Part shown: positions 54,624-62,066 of the stretch, piece after piece
How the letters are laid out: each line of letters begins with the position of its first letter
How positions within the stretch are numbered: the stretch's first letter is position 1
DNA from: JAPOXR01 sp965221815
Lineage (GTDB): Bacteria > Pseudomonadota > Alphaproteobacteria > Rhodobacterales > Rhodobacteraceae
Length of the DNA stretch: 64,000 bases
Direction: 5' to 3'
Assembly (NCBI GenBank): GCA_965221815.1
Contig: OZ244915.1
Location: forward strand, 2,542,001-2,606,000
Notes under the pieces: generated by a model
What the model was told of the DNA's origin: nothing
Databases searched by the model: none
The model's input: the letters and a program-made list of their open reading frames with translations, nothing else
Translations under genes and position numbers: made by a program

Positions 54624-55280
54624 ATGGCAACCGAAACACAGGCCCGCAAGGATATCGTCACAGCCTGTCTTGAGATGAATGCGACCGGACTGAATCAGGG
54701 AGCCTCTGGCAATATTTCAATCCGGTTTGAGGATCGGATGCTGATTTCTCCGTCAGCTGTCCCTTACCGGAAAATGACTCCTGAAATGATCGCTTCACTT
54801 GATCTGTCAGGGGATATGACTGGTGCGTGGGATGGACCCAAACGGCCCTCGACCGAATGGCGCATACATTGGATGTTGATGAAGACCAGGTCTGATGTCA
54901 CCGCTGTCGTACATGCGCACCCCCCTTACGGTACGAGCCTGGCCATCATGCACAAGACCATTCCCTCCTGCCACTATATGATTGCTGCCTTTGGTGGCAC
55001 TGATGTGCGCTGTGCGGAATATGCCACCTTTGGTTCTCCTGAATTGGCGCATTTCGCGGTGGCGGCGATGGAGGGACGTCAAGCCTGCCTGCTGGCCAAT
55101 CACGGAACAGTCGCGGTCGGTATGGGAATTGAACAGGCCATGTGGCGCGCCGTTGAACTCGAGACCATTGCGCGACAATATTACCTCGCCATGCAAGCCG
55201 GAGGTCCTGTCTTGCTCACGAAGAAGCAAATCGATGACACCATGGACATGCTTGACGGTTACGGGGTCGAAGACGCCTGA
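54624..55280 (+). CDS. Class II aldolase/adducin family protein (FucA-like)
   Basis: Zinc aldolase of about 218 residues, of the L-fuculose-phosphate aldolase type that yields dihydroxyacetone phosphate and an aldehyde. Seen are LNQGASGNISIR, LISPSAVPYRKM, the catalytic Glu in RPSTEWRIHWML, zinc His pair in VVHAHPPYGTSLA and the later zinc His in LLANHGTVAVG. All ligands are intact. ATG 54624 follows AAGGA. Product dihydroxyacetone phosphate would feed glycolysis or the preceding dehydrogenase. Confidence 0.9.
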   Translation: MATETQARKDIVTACLEMNATGLNQGASGNISIRFEDRMLISPSAVPYRKMTPEMIASLDLSGDMTGAWDGPKRPSTEWRIHWMLMKTRSDVTAVVHAHPPYGTSLAIMHKTIPSCHYMIAAFGGTDVRCAEYATFGSPELAHFAVAAMEGRQACLLANHGTVAVGMGIEQAMWRAVELETIARQYYLAMQAGGPVLLTKKQIDDTMDMLDGYGVEDA

Positions 55281-55396
55281 TGAACGGCATGCAAAATCCT
55301 GTGCCTGCACCCCTGTTCGGCGGTCTTCCCCATGTGGCGTGTGACCCGCGCATGACAGAAACTCCTTTTCGGATCAACTGACGGATAAATGGTAGG

Positions 55397-56407
55397 ATGA
55401 AACCACGCATAGTCGTACTGGGATGTGGGCGCATCGGGCGCATGCATGCGGACAATATTGCAGCACATTCAAAGACTGAGCTTGCTGGTGTTTTCGATAT
55501 CGATCCACGATCAGCCGCCAGCGTGGCGCAAAGGCACAATGTCACCGAATTTTCTTCGACAGCGGAGGCGATTGAGTCACCTGCGGTCGACGCTGTTCTG
55601 ATTGCCGCGCCGACCTCAACGCATGTTGAACTGCTCGAGGCGAGCGTGAATGCTGGAAAGCCTGTGCTCTGCGAAAAGCCAATCGACTTATCCCTTGAGA
55701 GGGTGAATCGATTGAAGGAACGCATTGCGGGGTCGAATGTTCCGGTGATGCTTGGATTTGTGCGACGGTTTGATCCGGGTCATGCAGCGGCGCGGAAAGC
55801 AGTCGCTTGCGGGGAGATCGGAGAGATCCATCAGGTCATCATCACCTCCCGTGATCCTGGCATGGCCCCTGACAGCTACATTGAAACCTCCGGTGGTATC
55901 TATCGGGATATGACGATTCATGACCTTGATCTGGCGCGATTCATTCTTGATGAAGACATTGCCACTGTGTCGGCCAGCGGGTCACGTCTGGTCGATCCGC
56001 AACTCATGGTCAGATGCAATGATTTCGACACAGTCACCGTGACGCTTGTCAGCGAAACAGGGAGACAGGCGATGATAACGAATTCCCGCAAAGCCATTTA
56101 TGGTTATGACCAACGGGTCGAGATCTTTGGGTCACAGGGTATGGTGATTTCAGGCAATCGCCGTGAAAACGAGCTGACACGATATGGTGCTGAAACCACC
56201 GGCGCAGCAACCAGGCTGCAGCATTTCTTTATTGAACGTTACCGTGAGGCCTTTCTCGCGGAAATCGATCATTTTGCTGCTGTGGTCGTTGGTCAGGCAC
56301 CTGTACCGGTTGGCTTTGAAGATGGTCGAATCGCCTTGCTGCTCGCCGATGCCTGTGCTCTCTCAGTCGCTGAGGGCCGCGTGGTCAGAACTGACGAACT
56401 TGCATAA
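55397..56407 (+). CDS. iolG: Inositol 2-dehydrogenase-like oxidoreductase (Gfo/Idh/MocA)
   Basis: NAD(P)-dependent oxidoreductase of 336 residues. The Rossmann start is IVVLGCGRIGRMHADNI, the family motif is LCEKPIDL, and the catalytic region is GGIYRDMTIHDLDLARF with the Asp-x3-His pair of inositol dehydrogenase. Overall pattern fits IolG, which oxidises myo-inositol to scyllo-inosose, but no other iol genes are near, so a different polyol or sugar may be the substrate. It follows the aldolase by 116 bases on the same strand. Confidence 0.85.
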   Translation: MKPRIVVLGCGRIGRMHADNIAAHSKTELAGVFDIDPRSAASVAQRHNVTEFSSTAEAIESPAVDAVLIAAPTSTHVELLEASVNAGKPVLCEKPIDLSLERVNRLKERIAGSNVPVMLGFVRRFDPGHAAARKAVACGEIGEIHQVIITSRDPGMAPDSYIETSGGIYRDMTIHDLDLARFILDEDIATVSASGSRLVDPQLMVRCNDFDTVTVTLVSETGRQAMITNSRKAIYGYDQRVEIFGSQGMVISGNRRENELTRYGAETTGAATRLQHFFIERYREAFLAEIDHFAAVVVGQAPVPVGFEDGRIALLLADACALSVAEGRVVRTDELA

Positions 56408-56523
56408 CCATCATGGGGCAAAATGACATCTGCCAAGGATAACAGGGAATTATCGAGACATGGTGCCCGGTTCTCGCGCCGCCGCAGCGATCCGTTGTGA
56501 CACACTGATTGTTGAAGGCAGAC

Positions 56524-57645
56524 ATGTTGCGTCCCAAGCTTAGGGTCGGTCTGATTGGCACTGGTTTCATGGGAAAAGCCCATGCCCTTGCCTATTCTGC
56601 CGCGCCACGATTATTCGATCTGGATGTCGAGATCGAACTTCATACCGTCGCTGATATTGATGAATTGTCCGCGCATTCAATTGCACGTTCACATGGATTC
56701 TCTCACGCGACGCGAAACTGGCGTCACGTGACCGAAAATACAGAAATCGATATCGTTTCGGTCACGGCCCCCAACGCACTTCACAAGGAGATGGCACTCG
56801 CGGCGATTGCGACCGGAAAGCACGTCTATTGTGAGAAACCACTGGCACCGCAAACGCACGAAACCGAAGAATTGACGCGGGCTGCAGAGGCCGCATCGAT
56901 CAAAACACAGGTTGGATTCAATTATCTGTGCAATCCGATGTTTGCCCTTGCCCGCGACATGATTTCCGCAGGAGAGCTGGGAGAAATTTACAGCTATCGG
57001 GGTTTGCATGCCGAGGATTATATGGCGAATTCTGAGAGTCCCTACACTTTCAGGCATGATCCCAACGGCGGCGGTGCCCTTGCTGATCTTGGCAGTCATG
57101 CCCTCGCCACCGCGGAATTCTTCCTCGGCCCGATCACCGAGGTGATGGGAGATTGCGTCACGGTGATCAGCGAAAGACCTGAGCAACGGCATCGCCGCCG
57201 TGCCGTTCTGGTTGACGATATTGGCCGGGCATTTCTGCGCTTTGCGAATGGTGCGAGCGGGTCAATCGAAGGGAATTGGATCGCGACCGGTCGCAAGATG
57301 CAGCATGATTTTGAAATCCATGGGTCCAAGGGCGCGATAGGCTTTAGCCAGGAACATCTCAACGAGCTGCATTTCTACTCGGCTGGCGACTCCGTTGGTC
57401 AACAGGGATTTCGGCGAATCGAAGCGTCTCCCGACCATCCACCTTACGGCCGGTTTTGCGTCGCACCCGGCCATCAAATCGGGTTCAATGATCTCAAGAC
57501 GATTGAAGCTGCAGGTTTCCTGACTGCCATTGCAAAAGATGAAGCTGAACCTTTTAATTTTCGCGCCGGGATGCGAATCCAGAACCTGGTTTCGTATATC
57601 CAGCAATCTGCTCGTGCGCGGCAGTGGCTGACAGTGGAAAAATAA
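56524..57645 (+). CDS. Gfo/Idh/MocA family oxidoreductase
   Basis: Second NAD(P)-dependent sugar oxidoreductase of the cluster, about 373 residues. Rossmann start VGLIGTGFMGKAHALAY, family motif VYCEKPLAP, then GGGALADLGSHALATAEFF, where GSHA carries the usual catalytic His region. C-terminal half ends ...RAGMRIQNLVSYIQQSA, as in sugar dehydrogenases of this family. It is only distantly like the preceding IolG-type enzyme, so the two probably act on different steps. TTG 56509 is an alternative start. Confidence 0.88.
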   Translation: MLRPKLRVGLIGTGFMGKAHALAYSAAPRLFDLDVEIELHTVADIDELSAHSIARSHGFSHATRNWRHVTENTEIDIVSVTAPNALHKEMALAAIATGKHVYCEKPLAPQTHETEELTRAAEAASIKTQVGFNYLCNPMFALARDMISAGELGEIYSYRGLHAEDYMANSESPYTFRHDPNGGGALADLGSHALATAEFFLGPITEVMGDCVTVISERPEQRHRRRAVLVDDIGRAFLRFANGASGSIEGNWIATGRKMQHDFEIHGSKGAIGFSQEHLNELHFYSAGDSVGQQGFRRIEASPDHPPYGRFCVAPGHQIGFNDLKTIEAAGFLTAIAKDEAEPFNFRAGMRIQNLVSYIQQSARARQWLTVEK

Positions 57646-57759
57646 CCTGTGGCTTGGACCTCACCTTCCTTGGAAACAGGATTGTGAAATACCAGCGCTG
57701 GAATTCGAGTGTCCCACAAACTGTGGGGCAATGTACCTGATCAGACGCATGCGAGATTC

Positions 57760-58045
57760 TGAGTGCCGAACTCCCCAATCCCGGCGGGTTGATCACGGTG
57801 GGGATCGATGGGGGTTATATCCGCTCCCGTGAAGATGGCCAGGCGCATGTTGAAGTGACGGTGGGCCAGTCAATCCCCCAGGATCACCCGCGGCCGCTAT
57901 CGGGGTCTTGTGCAATGCCATGACGCAAAACCCAAGCGCCGCCTGCACACGATCCTGAAAGACCAGGCTGGCAGAAGAACCAGTCCGTGACCTTCATGAC
58001 GGATGGCGGGGACACAGTCAGAGGAGACAGTGCCCACTTCTCATT
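57760..58045 (+). pseudogene. ISKra4-family transposase fragment
   Basis: Broken frames read LITVGIDGGYIRSREDGQAH and VEVTVGQSIP, then DAKPKRRLHTILKDQ in a second frame and QSVTFMTDGGDTV in a third. This matches in order the catalytic core of ISKra4-family transposases (GIDGGYVR, KPKRRL, TDGG). At least two frameshifts are present and both ends are missing. It lies just upstream of the poly-C tract and the porin gene. Confidence 0.7.
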
Positions 58046-58122
58046 TTGATGGACCACGTCAGTCCTTCTGCAGTGGTTCCCAAATGATGCATTTTGGCAT
58101 CACTGTGCTGAATTATTCGGCA

Positions 58123-58135
58123 CCCCCCCCCCCCC
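58123..58135 (+). repeat. 13-base poly-C tract upstream of the porin
   Basis: An uninterrupted run of 13 C residues lies 134 bases before the porin ATG, in its presumed promoter or leader region. Such tracts in Neisseria porA and opc promoters change length by slippage and switch expression. The exact -35/-10 around it could not be assigned. Confidence 0.8.
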
Positions 58136-58268
58136 TAGGGGTCTGTCACTTGGAACCCCGGTTCCCTAGCGCGGCTGTCAGGCTCGGCCGATGTCCTATG
58201 AACACATTGTCAATTAACGATCATATTTCTTGGCCGAGCCGCCAATGACAGAAATAGGAAAATCTAAC

Positions 58269-59771
58269 ATGAAGAGATTATCTCTAATCACAGCGGCGAC
58301 CCTCCTGGCCAGCACGCCGCTCTTCGCCATGGATGGCGGCGGCGTCTCCATCAGCGGAGAAGCCAACTTCGGGGTGAAATTCAAGGAAAACGATGGCGGT
58401 GCCAACGCGCCTAATGAACTGCAATTCCACCATGAATTTGATATCAAGTTCTCCGCATCAGGAACCACCGATGGCGGCATCGGCTTCGGCGGAAGCATGA
58501 GCATTGATAATACGGAGTCCGTAACGGGTGCTTCAAAAGCTGGAACGGCGGCAAAGCCACTTGATCGAATTCAGGTGGCTCCAATCGGTACTCTTACAGC
58601 TGCGGCAAATGATGAAACTATCGCGGCAGGCGTAACAGCTATTTATGCCAATGCCGCGACTCCAGGAGTGATCTCCGTTACTGTAGAAAATGGCACCATC
58701 ACAGGATACCGCTTAACTGAAGCATCGAATCCCTTTTCCGGCGGCGAAGGTGTATTCAAGATCAGTGGTCTTGCTGCAAATGAAGCCATAATATTAATTG
58801 ATGGAACACCAACAAAAGTTGAAATCGATGAGGACTCAAATTGGGTGCTTGCCGCTAACAATGGCGCTGTAGACGGGACTGCCACTAACAACATTTTCCT
58901 TTACAAAGTTGGTCCAGGTGCAGGCCCGATGATGGCCGCAACCGCCGCGACCTTCGATCCTGATGCCAAACAGAAAGTAGAAAATCACGGCGAAGTGTAT
59001 ATCTCGATGGATATGCACAAGCTGACGATTGGCTCTGATCTGGATGCTGCCGACAAACTGGCGGGTGGTCTGACCGATCCCGGTTTTGATGGTATCGGCA
59101 TTGATGATGAAGCCGAGCGCGTTTGGGGTGGTTCTGCCGCTGATGTGCGCTATGATGGTGACTTCGGAGTCGCGTCTGTGGCGATTTCCTATGGCGACAA
59201 CAAAGGCGATGCCGAATGGGCCGCTGGTTTCAGCTTCAATGTTGACCCGGTCACCTTCGGGGCTGGTTTTGACAGCAATAACGTCATGTCGATTGGCATG
59301 GGCTTCACGCAAGGCCAGATCAGCATGAATGCCTTGTTCTCGACCGATAGCGATCATGACGAAACTGATGCGCCTGCACTGAAGCCTACAGACGCTGCTG
59401 AAAACAAAGATGCGACTTATATCAGCAGAGCCGTCAAGCCAGACCTGAAAAATCAGGCGATGGGTGTTGATATGACCTATCAGATGTCAGATACGACCTC
59501 GCTTGTCTTGGTTGCTGCGCAGCATAAGAAAGAATCCGCCAGTGCATACTACACCAAAGACGGCGACGACATATCTGCTGAAGGGACTCGTCCCACCACA
59601 GCAACCGAGAGGGCAGGTCTAAAACAACATTGGGTCAAATCCTCCACCACCATCGACGCTTTTGGTGTCGGCTTCTCCCATGATCTGGGCGGCGGCGCGA
59701 CCCTGAAAGCCGGTGCTGGCTCAGTGGACAGTAACGCAACGGCTGATCTCGGTATCACCATGAAGTTCTGA
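58269..59771 (+). CDS. Outer membrane porin
   Basis: General diffusion porin of 500 residues. Signal peptide MKRLSLITAATLLASTPLFA is followed by VSISGEANFGVKF, the usual first strand of alphaproteobacterial porins. Alternating beta strands occur throughout and the protein ends in GITMKF with a terminal Phe for Bam-dependent insertion. Between strands, about residues 98-222 form a large insert (GTLTAAANDETIAAG to GPGAGPM) whose codons are more AT-rich, perhaps an exposed loop gained by recombination. ATG 58269 is the start of the signal peptide. A terminator follows. A damaged copy of the 3' end lies at 61020-61224. Confidence 0.9.
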   Translation: MKRLSLITAATLLASTPLFAMDGGGVSISGEANFGVKFKENDGGANAPNELQFHHEFDIKFSASGTTDGGIGFGGSMSIDNTESVTGASKAGTAAKPLDRIQVAPIGTLTAAANDETIAAGVTAIYANAATPGVISVTVENGTITGYRLTEASNPFSGGEGVFKISGLAANEAIILIDGTPTKVEIDEDSNWVLAANNGAVDGTATNNIFLYKVGPGAGPMMAATAATFDPDAKQKVENHGEVYISMDMHKLTIGSDLDAADKLAGGLTDPGFDGIGIDDEAERVWGGSAADVRYDGDFGVASVAISYGDNKGDAEWAAGFSFNVDPVTFGAGFDSNNVMSIGMGFTQGQISMNALFSTDSDHDETDAPALKPTDAAENKDATYISRAVKPDLKNQAMGVDMTYQMSDTTSLVLVAAQHKKESASAYYTKDGDDISAEGTRPTTATERAGLKQHWVKSSTTIDAFGVGFSHDLGGGATLKAGAGSVDSNATADLGITMKF

Positions 59772-59793
59772 TCAATGATCGGATAAGAGATTT

Positions 59794-59823
59794 GAGGGGG
59801 CGGCCCGCGGGTTGCCCTCTTTT
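59794..59823 (+). terminator. Rho-independent terminator of the porin
   Basis: A GC-rich hairpin with outer stem GAGGG/CCCTC is followed by TTTT (59820-59823), about 22 bases after the porin stop. Confidence 0.75.
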
Positions 59824-60215
59824 CGTATGTGACAGGAAAGGAAATTGATGGGTGCAGTTCTGGTATGGCGGGCTTGTGAATTTTCAACCCGTTAAAAATA
59901 AGTGGTTTTCTGAGTCCCGGTGAAGCGCGTCATGATGATGAGACGGAATCATGGGCGAGATTTGACCCGATGTTGGTGACATCATTGGATTTATTGGCCG
60001 GATAGGGATGCGTGTTCCAGAAAGCGGGTGAGCCCGGCCAACACCGCCAACCCCAAAAAGATCAGTTTCGTCTCAGCGGATAAAACAGGCCGTGTTTCTC
60101 ACAATGGGGAAGGACGAGTCCATGTCCAGCTGCAGTCACCCCAGCAGACATGCTTCATGGTCATGAATATGTGGTATGTCATTGTCAGCCTCGACATATC
60201 GTCATCCGTTGCTTC
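59824..60215. other. Gene-free stretch between porin and toxin gene
   Basis: About 390 bases with no supportable gene or RNA. Confidence 0.35.
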
Positions 60216-60638
60216 CTACCGTAAGGGATTGACGATCTGAAGCCCGCTGAAATCCCGTTCATTATCCGTGACAATCATGCAGTCATTCGCCTCTGCGACG
60301 GCAGCGAGGATCATGTCGATGGCACTGCGCGGTCGGCCTTGGGCTTTGCCTTCCGTCATCAGACGCGCCCAGATCAGGCCAGCCCTGTCGTCAAACGACA
60401 GTATGCGCCCTGCAAAAAGCGCCTGCGGCCCCTCTTTGCCCGTGAACCAAGCTGCAAGGCTGTCTCTCTTCCGGCCACTGGGCAGTTCCAGAATCCCACG
60501 CCGGATTTCAGCGAGGGTCAGTGACGCAATAAACAGGTTTTCGTTCTTCTGGTAGGCCATCCAATCAAGCAGAAGTGGGGAAGGCTGTGGCTGGACGGCA
60601 TTGCTTATGATGTTGGTATCAAGCAGACAACGCGTCAA
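60216..60638 (-). CDS. vapC: PIN-domain toxin, VapC/FitB type
   Basis: Ribonuclease toxin of 140 residues. The four acidic PIN residues can be seen: Asp in CLLDTNIIS (about 7), Glu in SLTLAEIRRG, Asp in RSAIDMILAAVA and Asp in IVTDNERDFSGL. It starts at TTG 60638, whose TTGA overlaps the antitoxin stop, so translation is coupled. This is a type II toxin-antitoxin pair. It lies between an intact porin and the remnant of a second porin. Confidence 0.9.
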   Translation of the reverse strand: MTRCLLDTNIISNAVQPQPSPLLLDWMAYQKNENLFIASLTLAEIRRGILELPSGRKRDSLAAWFTGKEGPQALFAGRILSFDDRAGLIWARLMTEGKAQGRPRSAIDMILAAVAEANDCMIVTDNERDFSGLQIVNPLR

Positions 60639-60937
60639 AGCTCGACCCTGCGCCCGTCAATCCGCTCTCGTGACAGGTCAAGGTTCGCCCCGACCAATGG
60701 CGAGCGGCGCAGCGCCAAGAGAATTCCACCGGGCTGTGATGACACATTTGCAACCAGTTCTCTGACCGCTGACCGCGTCTGATCCGCATCCGGCCCGTCT
60801 TCGGTCAGGCGACGCGCCAGAGCGCGCAACAGATCTCGGTCCGTTGCGCGTGCCGTCACCTCAAAACGCTTGAAACCACGCTGCTCCAGACGCGCGCGAT
60901 AGATTCTGTTCGCCTTTTGCTGCGCAGCAGTGCTCAT
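60635..60937 (-). CDS. vapB: Antitoxin partner of the PIN toxin
   Basis: Protein of 100 residues with a basic N-terminus (AQQKANRIYRARLEQRGFKR) followed by FEVTARATDRDLLRALARRL, which resembles the short strand and helix of ribbon-helix-helix antitoxins; the C-terminal part would wrap the toxin. GGGAG lies six bases before ATG 60937. Four-base overlap with the toxin start supports the pairing. The gene is probably autoregulated by the complex; a direct operator was not identified. Confidence 0.75.
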   Translation of the reverse strand: MSTAAQQKANRIYRARLEQRGFKRFEVTARATDRDLLRALARRLTEDGPDADQTRSAVRELVANVSSQPGGILLALRRSPLVGANLDLSRERIDGRRVEL

Positions 60938-61019
60938 GGCCAACTCCCGATCTATAGCCAGTTATATAGACCATACGTGTCGCCGCAGCAACCCTGTCTG
61001 TGTACCGGCTCACACTCAA

Positions 61020-61224
61020 ATGATTCAGCTCTGGCCTCGGCAGCAACTGACACACAAGGTAAGAACAGTGTCCTTAAGCAGAAACAGATCAAATCCTCCG
61101 CCGCAGTCGATGCCTTTGGCGTTGGCTTCAAGCATGAGCTCGACGGCAGTGCGACCTTGAAAGCTGGTGCTGGGTCAGTTGACAGCAACGCGGTGCCGAC
61201 TTGGGTATCACAATGGCGTTCTGA
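61020..61224 (+). pseudogene. 3' remnant of a second porin gene
   Basis: The frame reads IKSSAAVDAFGVGFKHELDG then SATLKAGAGSVDSNA, nearly the same as the C-terminus of the porin at 58269-59771. After SNA a one-base change shifts the frame; correcting it restores ADLGITMAF and a TGA at 61222-61224. The downstream sequence, including the terminator, is also duplicated. The rest of this porin copy is missing, with the VapBC pair and gene-free sequence in between. Confidence 0.85.
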
Positions 61225-61247
61225 TCATCGATCAGGCATAGAGATTT

Positions 61248-61278
61248 GAGGGGCGGCTGAGAGGCTGCCCTCTTTTTT
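61248..61278 (+). terminator. Terminator of the porin remnant
   Basis: GAGGGGCGGC and GCTGCCCTC pair around TGAGAG and are followed by six T (61273-61278). It is a sequence relative of the terminator at 59794-59823. Confidence 0.85.
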
Positions 61279-61351
61279 ATTGTGGAAAGTTGGGACAATG
61301 TTGTAGGTTGGGGCAGTATTATCTGGATGACCTTGAGCAAAGATAGAGAGA

Positions 61352-61567
61352 ATGGAAATTATTGAATTGGGCGTCTATTTTGTAGGTCTTGTAGTAACAA
61401 TTTATAATATAACTACACAGTTACCAAATATTGTGGCTCAAATAAAAATCAGGCGCCATGTACCTGATTCTCAATTTCCTTCACTGATTTGCACTCTATC
61501 AATCAGTGACTATCACTCCCTACCACAAGATATCAAAAAATCTAAAGTCCTGTTTTTGACTAAGTAA
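61352..61567 (+). CDS. Possible small protein with N-terminal hydrophobic helix
   Basis: A 71-residue frame beginning MEIIELGVYFVGLVVTIYNI, one hydrophobic helix followed by a polar region with a few basic residues. A GATAGAGAGA precedes the ATG, a weak ribosome site. Region is AT-rich and unlike its neighbours. Its end overlaps the end of the next, minus-strand gene by eight bases. No family recognised. Confidence 0.35.
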   Translation: MEIIELGVYFVGLVVTIYNITTQLPNIVAQIKIRRHVPDSQFPSLICTLSISDYHSLPQDIKKSKVLFLTK

Positions 61568-61685
61568 TCAATGCCAATAAGAAGAAAAGAGCCAGCGCAA
61601 TCGATAAAGTTAACTGCGCGACTTGAGGCATAATTGACCTAAGAAAAGATACCCTTTTTCCAGTATAAAAATGCAACTCCATCAT
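61560..61685 (-). CDS. 41-residue single-helix membrane peptide
   Basis: Reading from ATG 61685: two Met codons, a basic segment (ELHFYTGKRVSFLRS), then a hydrophobic helix VAQLTLSIALALFFLLALIT to the stop. A perfect AGGAGG (61691-61696 on the minus strand) sits five bases before the first ATG and eight before the second, much stronger than expected by chance. A TTGAAA and a TATTAC 16 bases apart lie upstream as a possible promoter. Size and layout recall small membrane toxins or small regulatory membrane peptides; function is unknown. Confidence 0.5.
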   Translation of the reverse strand: MMELHFYTGKRVSFLRSIMPQVAQLTLSIALALFFLLALIT

Positions 61686-61696
61686 CGATTCCTCCT

Positions 61697-62066
61697 GCTT
61701 TTGGCAAACAGTAATAATCTTTTGTTTGTAATTTTCAATACCGATATGAAACCACTGCTTCCCCGTAGCGACACCCCGGGGAAGTTTGGTTAGAATTCTG
61801 ATTTTATTGGGTCTATTTGGTTACCTTAGTATATAAGGTCCGTATTTTGGCATCCATCATCCCGTATCCATCTATCAATCATCATCGCGCGGCGATGGGC
61901 TGTCAGCGGCCCGACTGGCTGTCGTTCCACCGGGCGATACGTCCTTGGGGAATTCTATTGGAAAATGCCGCCACGCCTGTTCCGCAGTCATGTCATGGCT
62001 CATCGCATCGACCACCGGGCACCGGGACTTGACCTCAACTGTCAAACGGGTTGAGGACGAACAGGC
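61697..62066. other. Leader region with an 8-base hairpin
   Basis: About 370 bases before mrpA. CTTCCCCG (61758-61765) and CGGGGAAG (61777-61784) form a perfect stem with an 11-base loop, upstream of the 41-residue gene on the minus strand. No protein gene was found. Confidence 0.4.
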
